NCBI RefSeq assembly: GCF_012911875.1
Contig: NZ_JAAXKZ010000034.1
Location: 1-48,207, forward strand
DNA: 48,207 nucleotides
Direction: 5' to 3'
Source: Pseudonocardia bannensis
GTDB lineage: Bacteria; Actinomycetota; Actinomycetes; Mycobacteriales; Pseudonocardiaceae
A program made the translations under genes and the position numbers. The notes under the pieces were generated by a model. It had not been told where the DNA came from. It ran no database searches and worked only from the letters and a program-made list of their open reading frames with translations. Positions 1-7,116 of this stretch are shown here, piece by piece (positions within the stretch are counted from its first letter, which is position 1; every line of letters begins with the position of its first letter).

Positions 1-393
1 GGGACGGAGCGGGGACGGGTGGTGGGCTATCGCCTGACCGACGGTCACAGCGGCCGGTCGGCGGTGTACCTGCCGGGCGTGCAGGAGCTCACCCCGGCCG
101 TGCGCGAGCAGCTGGACGATTGCGCCTGCCTGCTCGTCGACGGGACCTGCTGGCACGACGACGAGTTGATCCGGCTCGGCCTGGCCGGCAAAACGGCCCG
201 CGAGATGGGGCACCTACCGATCGACGGTCCGAACGGTAGCCGCGAACAATTGTCATCACTTCCCATCGAGCGCAAGATCTACATTCATATCAACAACACC
301 AACCCGATCCTCCTGGAGGACGCGCCGGAGCGGCTCCTCGTCGAGAAGCATGGAATGGAAGTGGCCATGGACGGACTAGAGGTACAGGTCTAG
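1..393 (+). CDS. pqqB: PqqB, 3' part (PQQ biosynthesis hydroxylase), cut by window edge
   Basis: This is the C-terminal 130 residues of PqqB; the frame is open at the left edge, so the start lies outside. PqqB is a metallo-beta-lactamase-fold iron protein that hydroxylates the crosslinked Glu-Tyr intermediate in pyrroloquinoline quinone synthesis. The recognisable part is the family's C-terminal signature MGHLPI followed by [14 protein letters not shown] and a final [10 protein letters not shown] block, matching the canonical end of PqqB. The stop lies 7 bases before the pqqC start, so this is the upstream gene of a pqqB-C-D-E operon. No pqqA precursor peptide gene is visible; it may lie to the left of the window. 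Confidence 0.93.
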   Translation, partial: GTERGRVVGYRLTDGHSGRSAVYLPGVQELTPAVREQLDDCACLLVDGTCWHDDELIRLGLAGKTAREMGHLPIDGPNGSREQLSSLPIERKIYIHINNTNPILLEDAPERLLVEKHGMEVAMDGLEVQV

Positions 394-400
394 AGCCGCG

Positions 401-1087
401 ATGACGTCAACGACGACCGACAGTTTCGTCGAAGCGCTGCGTTCTCAGTCGCAGCGCTACCACGACCAGCACCCTTTTCACCTCAGAATGAACGACGGTC
501 GGCTGAGCCGTCGCCAGATTCAAGGGTGGGTGGCCAACCGCTTCTACTACCAGGAGAACATTCCCCGCAAGGATGCCGCGATCCTCGCCAACTGTCCCGA
601 TCTCGAGGTGCGACGACGGTGGATCCGCCGCATCGTCGACCACGACGGCACGGTGAGCGGGGAGGGCGGCATCGAAGCCTGGCTGCGCTTGGGCGAGGCG
701 GTGGGACTGACCCGCGAGGAGGTGTGCGACGGGCGTCATGTCGTCCCCGGGGTGCGGTTCGCCGTCGACGCCTACGTCACGTTCGCCCGCACCCGGCCGT
801 GGGTGGAGGCGGTGGCGTCGTCGTTGACCGAACTCTTCGCGCCGGATCTGATGTCCGAGCGCCTCGCCGCGTTCGAGCAGTGCTACCCCTGGATCGACCG
901 GGACGGCCTCACGTACTTCCGGGCTCGCCTGCAGCAGGCTCCCCGCGACTCCGAACACGCGCTGGAGGTGGTGACCGAGCACTGCCGGTCGGACGAGCAA
1001 CAGGAGCGCGCCGTGGCGGCGCTGTCGTTCAAGTGCGATGTGCTCTGGAGCATGATGGACGCCATCGACCGGGCGTATCCGGAGTGA
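401..1087 (+). CDS. pqqC: PqqC, pyrroloquinoline-quinone synthase
   Basis: PqqC catalyses the last step of PQQ synthesis, ring closure and eight-electron oxidation, without a metal or cofactor. The 228-residue protein has the all-helical haem-oxygenase-like family signature: RYHDQHPFH near residue 20, WVANRFYYQ at 43-51, IVDHDGT at 78-84, GVRFAVDAY at 117-125 and FKCDVLW at 210-216. Aligned from memory with Klebsiella PqqC (offset 3), active-site residues H24, H84, Y175, R179 and K214 are present as H21, H81, Y172, R176 and K211. The residue matching H154 is Met151, in [10 protein letters not shown]. From recollection, the Methylobacterium protein also lacks His there, so activity is not excluded. 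It follows pqqB by 7 bases, and there is no strong ribosome site close to the ATG, so coupling to pqqB is likely. Confidence 0.95.
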   Translation: MTSTTTDSFVEALRSQSQRYHDQHPFHLRMNDGRLSRRQIQGWVANRFYYQENIPRKDAAILANCPDLEVRRRWIRRIVDHDGTVSGEGGIEAWLRLGEAVGLTREEVCDGRHVVPGVRFAVDAYVTFARTRPWVEAVASSLTELFAPDLMSERLAAFEQCYPWIDRDGLTYFRARLQQAPRDSEHALEVVTEHCRSDEQQERAVAALSFKCDVLWSMMDAIDRAYPE

Positions 1088-1161
1088 TCGCGATGCGGTC
1101 GACGGGATCGGTGGGTCGTCGGCGAGAGGCCGCGGAGAAGCGTGAGGCAACCGAGGCAGCC

Positions 1162-1443
1162 ATGAGTACGTCGGTGCCGTCGTCGAGCCGTCCCCGGCTC
1201 GCCCGCCACGTCCGATTGGCGTTCGATCGGGCGCGAGAGCAGCACGTGCTGCTGCGACCGGAGTCCGTGTTGGTCCTGAACGGGACGGGCGCGGACATCC
1301 TCCGGTTGTGCGACGGGCAGCGGACGGTGGCCGAGATCGAGCAGGAACTGCGCGGGCGGTACAACCGAGTGGTCGACGACGAGGTGCAGCATTTCCTCGC
1401 CCGCCTCGCCGCGAAGCGGTGCGTGGTGATCAGCGATGGATAG
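1162..1443 (+). CDS. pqqD: PqqD, peptide chaperone for PqqE
   Basis: PqqD is a small winged-helix RiPP-recognition protein that binds the PqqA precursor peptide and presents it to the radical SAM enzyme PqqE. The predicted 93-residue product has the expected core: RPRLARHVRLAFD, then HVLLRPESVLVLN, then ILRLCDGQRTVAEI, ending in a helix before FLARLAAKRCV. An in-frame ATG exists at 1093, but 1162 is preferred because GAGG lies 6 bases upstream and the length then matches free-standing PqqD proteins (about 90-95 residues). The last 8 bases overlap the pqqE start, which fits translational coupling of the two partner proteins. Confidence 0.9.
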   Translation: MSTSVPSSSRPRLARHVRLAFDRAREQHVLLRPESVLVLNGTGADILRLCDGQRTVAEIEQELRGRYNRVVDDEVQHFLARLAAKRCVVISDG

Positions 1444-2527
1444 TCCCTTCGGGTTGTTGGCCGAACTGACCTACAGCTGCCCTCTGTCCTGTCCGTACTG
1501 CTCCAACCCGCTGAACCTCGCCGGCTACCGCGACGAACTGACCACGGCGGAGTGGCAACGGGTGCTGACCGACGCCCAGGAGCTGGGCGTCCTGCAATGT
1601 CACTTGTCGGGCGGTGAGCCACTCCTGCGCCGCGACCTGGTGCAGATCGTGAACAGCGCCAATGAGCTGGGCCTGTACACGAACCTCGTCACGAGTGCAC
1701 TCGGCCTCTCACGGCGTCGCGCGGAGCAGCTCAGAGCGGCCGGCCTCGATCATGTGCAGATCAGCATCCAGGCCGACGAGCCCGTCGACTCGGACCGGAT
1801 CGCCGGCACGCCGTCCTTCGAGCGCAAGATCGAGGCAGCTCGGGTGGTGAAGGAGCTGGGCTGGCCGCTCACGGTGAATGTCGTCCTCCATCGGCAGAAC
1901 ATCGACAAGGTCGCCGAAATCCTCGGCCTGGCCGAGGAACTGGAGGCCGACCGTCTCGAGTTGGCCAATACCCAGTACTACGGCTGGGCGTGGCGCAACC
2001 GCGACGCGCTCCTGCCCAGCACGGCACAGCTCGAGCGGGCGGAGACGGTCGTGCGCGCGGCGCGGTTGCGCCTGGAGGGCCGGATGGACGTCATCTACGT
2101 CCTCCCCGACTACTACAGCCGCTATCCCAAGCCCTGCATGGGTGGGTGGGGGAAGCGGCAGCTCACCGTGGCGCCCAACGGCGATGTACTGCCCTGCCCG
2201 GCTGCGCAGGCGTTGCCGCTGCCGCGGGCGAGCGTGCGCGAGAACTCGTTGGCGTGGATCTGGGCGGACTCGCCGTTGTTCCGGCGTTTCCGCGGGACGG
2301 ACTGGATGCCGGATCCGTGCCGAAGCTGTGACCGCCGCGAGATCGACTTCGGCGGGTGCCGCTGCCAGGCGTTCCAGCTCACCGGCGACGCCGCCCGCAC
2401 CGATCCGGTCTGCCATCTGTCGCCTGACCACGGGATCGTGACCGAGGCGGTGCAGGCCGCCAACGAGGGGGAGAGGCCAGATGACGGAGCACTCGTACCC
2501 CGTCCGCATCGAGGCCGCGCAGTGTGA
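1436..2527 (+). CDS. pqqE: PqqE, radical SAM Glu-Tyr crosslinking enzyme
   Basis: PqqE is the radical SAM enzyme that forms the C-C bond between Glu and Tyr side chains of PqqA, the first committed step of PQQ synthesis. In the 363-residue product the CxxxCxxC [4Fe-4S] motif is C15-C19-C22 (CPLSCPYC), followed by SGGEPLLR. The C-terminal SPASM domain (about 230-330) has the family hallmark CMGGWGKRQLTVAPNGDVLPC and then RGTDWMPDPCRSCDRREIDFGGCRCQAF, which supplies ligands for auxiliary clusters. It overlaps pqqD by 8 bases. The C-terminal tail after DPVC is about 40 residues and is overlapped for 47 bases by the next open frame. Confidence 0.96.
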   Translation: MDSPFGLLAELTYSCPLSCPYCSNPLNLAGYRDELTTAEWQRVLTDAQELGVLQCHLSGGEPLLRRDLVQIVNSANELGLYTNLVTSALGLSRRRAEQLRAAGLDHVQISIQADEPVDSDRIAGTPSFERKIEAARVVKELGWPLTVNVVLHRQNIDKVAEILGLAEELEADRLELANTQYYGWAWRNRDALLPSTAQLERAETVVRAARLRLEGRMDVIYVLPDYYSRYPKPCMGGWGKRQLTVAPNGDVLPCPAAQALPLPRASVRENSLAWIWADSPLFRRFRGTDWMPDPCRSCDRREIDFGGCRCQAFQLTGDAARTDPVCHLSPDHGIVTEAVQAANEGERPDDGALVPRPHRGRAV

Positions 2528-2999
2528 GGACCGGCCGGCACCGTGCGGTCCGGAGAACGGACCCGGGAGACAACCACCACCAGGACGATCTCGGCGCTCA
2601 GCGTCTGATTCCGTTGGGTGGGGGCCCTCGACCCGGCTGAGCCGTGCCCAGACGCGACCTTGTCATCCCCGCGTCGACCAAGCTGAGTTGGCGTATCGCA
2701 TCGGTCGCGATGCAGCCGTACTTCACCTCGAACTCATCTACGCCGACGTCCCGGATCCTGTCGTCCATGACCTGTTGCCCTGGATCGAGGACGTGCTGAG
2801 CCAGGTACGGAGATCTGCCTTGACCCTCGAAGAACTCCGGGAGCTGACCGAGTGCTGGAGGCAGCGCCGCGAGGTCTACTTTCCCGACATGGACTGGGCT
2901 GATGTGCACATCGTGGAGCCGTTCGACCGTCCTCGCCCGTCATTGTGGTGGCGCATTCGCCACGGCAGCGAGCCCGTGCCACCCGACGGCGGTGGTTGA
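2481..2999 (+). CDS. Hypothetical protein overlapping the end of pqqE
   Basis: This 172-codon frame is not recognised. It starts inside pqqE and has a good purine-rich ribosome site (GGGGAGAGG at 2468-2476), which argues that it may be translated. The first 60 residues are rich in Pro, Arg and Ser and look disordered. Residues from about 66 look like a folded domain: a possible strand-helix region (AVLHLELIYADV), a helical part (LLPWIEDVLSQVRRSALTLEELRELTECWRQR) and an aromatic, acidic stretch (YFPDMDWADVHIVEPF). Only this second half may be the true protein, from a later start. Nothing ties it to PQQ synthesis except position. Confidence 0.4.
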   Translation: MTEHSYPVRIEAAQCEDRPAPCGPENGPGRQPPPGRSRRSASDSVGWGPSTRLSRAQTRPCHPRVDQAELAYRIGRDAAVLHLELIYADVPDPVVHDLLPWIEDVLSQVRRSALTLEELRELTECWRQRREVYFPDMDWADVHIVEPFDRPRPSLWWRIRHGSEPVPPDGGG

Positions 3000-3003
3000 C
3001 GTT

Positions 3004-3045
3004 CTCGCTGTCATCTTCACCGGCATCGGGTTCGACGACATCGTT
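3004..3045 (+). pseudogene. Fragment resembling the exchanger's first alpha-repeat
   Basis: Read in one frame this stretch gives LAVIFTGIGFDDIV, against LAVVFTGIEFDDLV at 3307-3348 in the exchanger gene downstream: 11 of 14 residues and 34 of 42 bases match by direct comparison. Outside this block the similarity disappears and the frame does not continue as a transporter. It looks like a short relic of a tandem duplicate of the exchanger or of an older copy replaced by the present one. It is too short to be functional. Confidence 0.45.
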
Positions 3046-3192
3046 CTTTGCGAGGATCAGGGAATGCGGACGCGGTGCGGCCGTGCCCCCTGTTTCGAGC
3101 GGGGCGCCCACGACTAGATCTTGCCCGGGAGGAACGGGTGGCCGTTTCGCGGCCTCGTTCTGTTGGAAGGGGACAAGGAGGAGCTCTGCGAA

Positions 3193-4251
3193 ATGGCCTC
3201 GATTCTGATCTTCGTGGCGGGAGCGGCACTGCTCATCTACAGTGCCGAGAAACTGATCGTCTACCTGGTCGGCGCGGCCCGGGGGCTGGCGGTATCGCTT
3301 CTCCTGCTGGCTGTGGTGTTCACCGGGATCGAGTTCGACGACCTCGTGTTCGGGATGGCCCTCAACCTCGAGGGGCTCGGCGACGTCGCGATCGGCACGG
3401 TGATGGGCACCGTCATTGCGATGACCGGGCTCGTGCTCGCGCTGGCTGCAATCATCAGCCCGGCCACGGTGCACGTCCCCCGTGACTATCTGGCCATCTT
3501 CGCGCTGTCGCCGTTGGTTCTGGTGGGGGCCGTGCTGTTGTCGCCACTCACCCGCCTGTACGGCACGGTACTGCTCGGCCTGTTCGTGCTGTTCGTCGCC
3601 TACATCGCCGTGCGGGAGGCGCGCGGGGGCGCCCCGTTCTTCCGCAACGCCGAGATCTACGAGACGGTCGGAGACGCCGTCGACAAGGAGAAGGCCCGGA
3701 TCCGGAAAGCCCGTGGAACGGTCACCGACGAGATCTCGTTCACCGAGAAGATGGCCGTGACCTCGGCCCGCCCGCGTTCCGGATGGGTAATCCTGGGGCT
3801 AGCGGTCCTCGCGCTCGCCGGACTCATCATCGGGGCCGCGGTCATGAGCGAGGGAACCGGCCGCATCATCGAGGAGTTCGGGATCGAAGGGACCCTTTTC
3901 GGGGCGACGCTTGCCACCCTGGTCCTGTCGATCGAAGACATCGTGCTGACTTCGGAGCCGTTTCGGAAAGGCGCGCCGCAGATTGGTGTCGGAAACGTCA
4001 TCGGCAGCGTCGTGTTCTCCGTGACCGGAAAGCTCGGGATCATCCTGCTGGCCGGCGGCGCCATCCTCGTCGACGATAAGGTGCTCACCTGGCACGTGCC
4101 GGCCCTGTTCGTGCTCACCGCCTTCTCTGCATTCGCGCTCTATACCGGCCGACTGAAGCGGTGGCACGGGATCGTGTTGCTCGTCGCCTACGTTGCCTAC
4201 TTCGTCGTCAGCTTCACCGCCTTCGGGGGTGTCGAGGTCGATGCGGACTGA
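3193..4251 (+). CDS. CaCA-superfamily-like cation exchanger (Na+/Ca2+ antiporter type)
   Basis: This is a polytopic inner-membrane protein of 352 residues with about ten hydrophobic segments in two halves, as in sodium/calcium exchangers. The inverted alpha-repeats are recognisable but divergent: FTGIEFDDLVFGMALN in the first half, and ATLVLSIEDIVLTSEPFRKGAPQIG followed by GNVIGSVVFSV in the second. Acidic residues occupy the ion-site positions, but the usual SLPE/SLPEL motif is absent. A charged cytosolic loop (about residues 140-190) joins the halves. The ATG at 3193 is chosen because AAGGAGG lies about 11 bases upstream and the protein then begins with a membrane segment; an upstream in-frame extension to about 3121 lacks such a site. 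The ion transported cannot be told from sequence. Confidence 0.72.
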   Translation: MASILIFVAGAALLIYSAEKLIVYLVGAARGLAVSLLLLAVVFTGIEFDDLVFGMALNLEGLGDVAIGTVMGTVIAMTGLVLALAAIISPATVHVPRDYLAIFALSPLVLVGAVLLSPLTRLYGTVLLGLFVLFVAYIAVREARGGAPFFRNAEIYETVGDAVDKEKARIRKARGTVTDEISFTEKMAVTSARPRSGWVILGLAVLALAGLIIGAAVMSEGTGRIIEEFGIEGTLFGATLATLVLSIEDIVLTSEPFRKGAPQIGVGNVIGSVVFSVTGKLGIILLAGGAILVDDKVLTWHVPALFVLTAFSAFALYTGRLKRWHGIVLLVAYVAYFVVSFTAFGGVEVDAD

Positions 4252-4423
4252 CATGCCGGGGACAGCCGGGCTCGATGAGATCCGGCTGCTCGAGCGGGTG
4301 CGGGCGAGGGTGAGGACCCCACCGCGCGCGGCGGTCCCGGCGACGGTGGGCCTGCTGGCGAGCCTGGCCGTCGGAGAGACGACGCCGGTCGCGTCAGCAC
4401 GTGCCGCGGCCGACCTGCTCGGT

Positions 4424-4463
4424 CCACGAGGGCGGGTTCGCGGGAGCGAGCCCGCCCTCGTGG
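4424..4463. terminator. Strong hairpin between convergent genes
   Basis: A perfect 13-bp inverted repeat (CCACGAGGGCGGG and its complement) is extended inward by TCGC/GCGA after one mismatch, leaving a GGGA loop. It lies between the rightward exchanger and the leftward NTF2-like gene and has no clear T-tract on either side. It is probably a bidirectional terminator of the actinobacterial type without a U-run. Confidence 0.75.
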
Positions 4464-4489
4464 GAGACAAGCACCGAACAGGGCCGGCT

Positions 4490-5053
4490 TCAGCCCCGGG
4501 CACCCTCGCTGGTGACCCGCAGCGGCGTGATCCCCGGTCCTCCGCCGAGCCCGCGCTCGTTCCGCGTGCCGCCGAGCCCAGGTCGCGGCTCGTCCGCGGC
4601 CGGCATGGGCGAGCAGTGGAAGTGCCACATCTTCCAGACCGGGTTCCCGTTGCCGTCGTCGCGCTGGTAGATCTCCGTGGCTCGCAGTCCGAACGGGTCG
4701 TACTCGAGTTCGCTCTTGGACTCCCAGGTGGCTGACCCGGTGCCCGACTCGCCGACGATGCGCATCGGGAAGATTCCCTCGCACGCGATCCATGCCATGT
4801 CACCGGAGATGGTCAACCGCATGATCTCGATGTCGGGGTAGGCGACGATGTCGAGCTCGTTCTGGTAGTGCTTCCAGAGCTCAACCTTCTCCTCGATCCC
4901 GAAGTACGGGTGGCCGTTGAGGTTGAACATGAGGTAGGAATCGCCGGCCGGGTACACCGTCTCCATCAGCGGGATGACCAGCTGGTGGTTCGCCTCCCAC
5001 CAGTCCTTGTGGAGCTTGAGGATGGCCTCGCGGTCCTCGCTGAGACTTGGCAT
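4490..5053 (-). CDS. NTF2-like (SnoaL-type fold) protein
   Basis: The 187-residue product has the pattern of a cone-shaped NTF2-like protein. A first helix pair (EDREAILKLHKDWWEANHQLVIPLM) is followed by Y-hydrophobic strands ending in FNLNGHPYFGIEEKVELWKHY, and later strands include GDMAWIACEGIF and WKMWHFHCSPMP. Such proteins may be isomerases, dehydratases or small-ligand binders, and no specific catalytic set can be assigned here. The last 40 residues are Gly/Pro/Arg-rich and probably disordered. A GGGAAGGGA ribosome site lies about 7 bases before the ATG. It is read in the same direction as the LLM oxidoreductase to its right, 118 bases away, and may act on the same substrate. Confidence 0.7.
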   Translation of the reverse strand: MPSLSEDREAILKLHKDWWEANHQLVIPLMETVYPAGDSYLMFNLNGHPYFGIEEKVELWKHYQNELDIVAYPDIEIMRLTISGDMAWIACEGIFPMRIVGESGTGSATWESKSELEYDPFGLRATEIYQRDDGNGNPVWKMWHFHCSPMPAADEPRPGLGGTRNERGLGGGPGITPLRVTSEGARG

Positions 5054-5171
5054 CGATCGTCCCTTCCCTGTGTGCCGAGGCCGGGGTCGGCGCCCGGCGT
5101 TCCGGTCGTGGCTGTTTCCATCGCTTCGCGGGGCGCGCTCACTGAGCGCGCCACCGCGGACGGCGTTGTGG

Positions 5172-6164
5172 TCACCGCGGCCCGACGCGCGGGATCACCT
5201 GCGAACCGGCGAACCGGACGAGTTCCTCACCGCGCTCGAACGGGGCCGGGAAGAGGATCACCGAGTCCGATCCGGCCGCGAGCAGGGCCTCGATCTTGGC
5301 GGCGCACCCGGGTCCGTCTCCGGCGACCGCGAGGTCCTCGACCCACTGATCCGGCATCTCTGCCGCCACCCGCTCGACACCGTCGCGAGCGAGCTCGGCG
5401 AGCTCGTCGGCGATGCCGTACACGCTGATCAGTTCGGTCCCTTGCATGATCGTCAGGTAGAAGGCCAGAGATGAGCGCAGCGCGGTGCGCGCGGCGGCGG
5501 CGTCCTCGTTCCCGCTGAACAGCGCAAAGGTGACGATGCGTCGCCGCTCCGTCACACCGGCCGCGGCTGCCCCCTCGTCGAGCAGCGCCCGCGCCCAGGC
5601 GATGTAGTCCGTGCCGCCGGTCACCGACGCGACCAGGCCGTCGGCGATCTGTCCCGTCTGCCTGATCGACTTCGGTCCTACGGCACCGATGTAGATCGGC
5701 GGCACGGCCTTCGGCAGGTGGGCGAGCCGGATGTTGTCCATCCGGTGAGCTCCGTCCATGGTCACGGTCTCACCGCCCATCAGTCGGCGGATGGACTCCA
5801 CGGTCTCTCGGACCGTGCGCAGCGGTGCCTTCGGCATGATCCCCATCTGGTCCAGCCAGGCCGGAAGGCCGAGCCCGATGCCGGGCCAGAACCTGTCCGG
5901 GTAGGTCTGGGCGAGCGTGGCGAAATCGAGGGCCTGGATCGAGGCGTGCCGGGTGACCGCGGACTGGATTCCGAGCCCCACCGGGATCGTCGAGGTTGCG
6001 GCCAGCGCAGCGCCCGCGCAGACCACGCCGCTCGTGTACCAGAGGTCCTCGGTCAGCCACAGCTCACCGAACCCGTTCCGTTCCGCCAGAGCGGCCAGCG
6101 GGGCGATGTCGGACGGGGGGATGTGACTTCCGATGAGGAGTCCCACCGGGCTGGTCGGGCTCAT
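5172..6164 (-). CDS. LLM-class F420-dependent oxidoreductase (paralogue 1)
   Basis: This 330-residue luciferase-like TIM-barrel protein is of the actinobacterial F420/FMN-dependent type. Visible family blocks are GLLIGSHIPPSDIAPLAALAERNGFGELWLTED at the N-terminus, PVGLGIQSAVTRHASIQA at the second strand, and YIGAVGPKSIRQTGQIADG in the cofactor-binding half. It has exactly the same length as the second LLM protein at 13909-14901 and shares with it SLAFYL, the GI(x)D(x)(V/L)AEL segment and an MPxxW(V/I) block, so the two are paralogues. GGAG lies 5 bases before the ATG. Cofactor F420 is likely for this subgroup, but FMN cannot be excluded, and the substrate is unknown. Confidence 0.85.
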   Translation of the reverse strand: MSPTSPVGLLIGSHIPPSDIAPLAALAERNGFGELWLTEDLWYTSGVVCAGAALAATSTIPVGLGIQSAVTRHASIQALDFATLAQTYPDRFWPGIGLGLPAWLDQMGIMPKAPLRTVRETVESIRRLMGGETVTMDGAHRMDNIRLAHLPKAVPPIYIGAVGPKSIRQTGQIADGLVASVTGGTDYIAWARALLDEGAAAAGVTERRRIVTFALFSGNEDAAAARTALRSSLAFYLTIMQGTELISVYGIADELAELARDGVERVAAEMPDQWVEDLAVAGDGPGCAAKIEALLAAGSDSVILFPAPFERGEELVRFAGSQVIPRVGPR

Positions 6165-6438
6165 GTCACTCCGTAGTCGATCGATGGGTGGCGGGGGGGG
6201 CGACGGGTTGGTCAGGGCGCTGCGGCGCCGGGGTGGCGCGGGTGACGTCCCACCCTCATCGCGCGGCTGCCTCGCCCGGCCCTCCGGCGAACCGCGATGC
6301 CCATCTGCCGGGGCCCGGGGAGCGCGTCAACCACGGCACCGAGCTTCGCTGCGGACGTCCGGGTTGCCCATCCGTCTCGCCACCGGGCGAGGGATGAACC
6401 TCGCTCAACCGATCGTCGCGCCCGGATGGGGCGAGCGG

Positions 6439-7116
6439 TTACTTCAGCAGCCCGCGCCGCATCGCGCTGGCGACGGCGGCCGTGCGGTCGGAGACCTCGA
6501 GCCGCTCGTAGATCCGCTGCAGGTGACTCTTGATCGTCGCGACGCTGAGGCTGAGCTCGGCAGCCATCTCGGAGGCCGATCTCCCCTCGGCGGCCAGGCG
6601 GAGGACCTCGACCTCGCGCGGGCTCAGCAGCGGACGCTCGGCCAGCCCGCGGCGGGCCTGGATCTCCCGCGTCAGGCCGGTCTGGAACGCGGTCGGGATG
6701 ACGCTCTCGCCCCGGGCCACGGCCCGGACGGCCGCGAAGATTTCGTGCGACGTCGACGCCTTCAGAAGGAATGCGCGAGCACCGCGACTGAACGCGTCAT
6801 AGACCGTCGCGCTGTCGCCGAAGGCCGAGAGCACCACGACGCGCGTCGGAAGCCCTTCGGCTTCGACCGCCTCGAGCACCGCCATGCCGTCGAGGTCGGG
6901 CAACCGCAGGTCGAGGACCGCCACCTGCGGGCGGAGCTTGCGGATCGCTTCGAGTGCCTCGTGTCCTCCGGACACACTCGCCACGAGCTCGAATCCGGAG
7001 TGGTTGTGCAGCTCGCGGCCGAGGCCGTCACGGTAGACCGGATGATCGTCGGCCACCAGCACGGTCAGCCGCCCATCCACGCGAGGAGCATCGGGTCGTC
7101 CGAGGGACTCAGTCAT
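6439..7116 (-). CDS. LuxR/NarL-type response regulator
   Basis: The 225-residue protein has an N-terminal receiver domain (about 17-135) with acidic pair D23-D24, phospho-acceptor D69 in AVLDLRLPD and conserved K119 in FLLKAS. A C-terminal LuxR-type helix-turn-helix (about 163-220) begins LLSPREVEVLRLAAEG and carries the recognition helix VATIKSHLQRIYERL. It should be a DNA-binding activator controlled by phosphorylation. The chosen ATG lies within the end of the sensor kinase gene (8-base overlap), which argues for coupled translation of a cognate pair. A longer in-frame extension upstream lies inside the kinase and is rejected. No target site was identified. Confidence 0.92.
   Translation of the reverse strand: MTESLGRPDAPRVDGRLTVLVADDHPVYRDGLGRELHNHSGFELVASVSGGHEALEAIRKLRPQVAVLDLRLPDLDGMAVLEAVEAEGLPTRVVVLSAFGDSATVYDAFSRGARAFLLKASTSHEIFAAVRAVARGESVIPTAFQTGLTREIQARRGLAERPLLSPREVEVLRLAAEGRSASEMAAELSLSVATIKSHLQRIYERLEVSDRTAAVASAMRRGLLK

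Noticed and set aside
2902..3117. 71-codon frame containing the exchanger-like fragment
   Set aside because: Only 14 residues resemble the transporter; the rest has no coding character, so it is treated as a relic.
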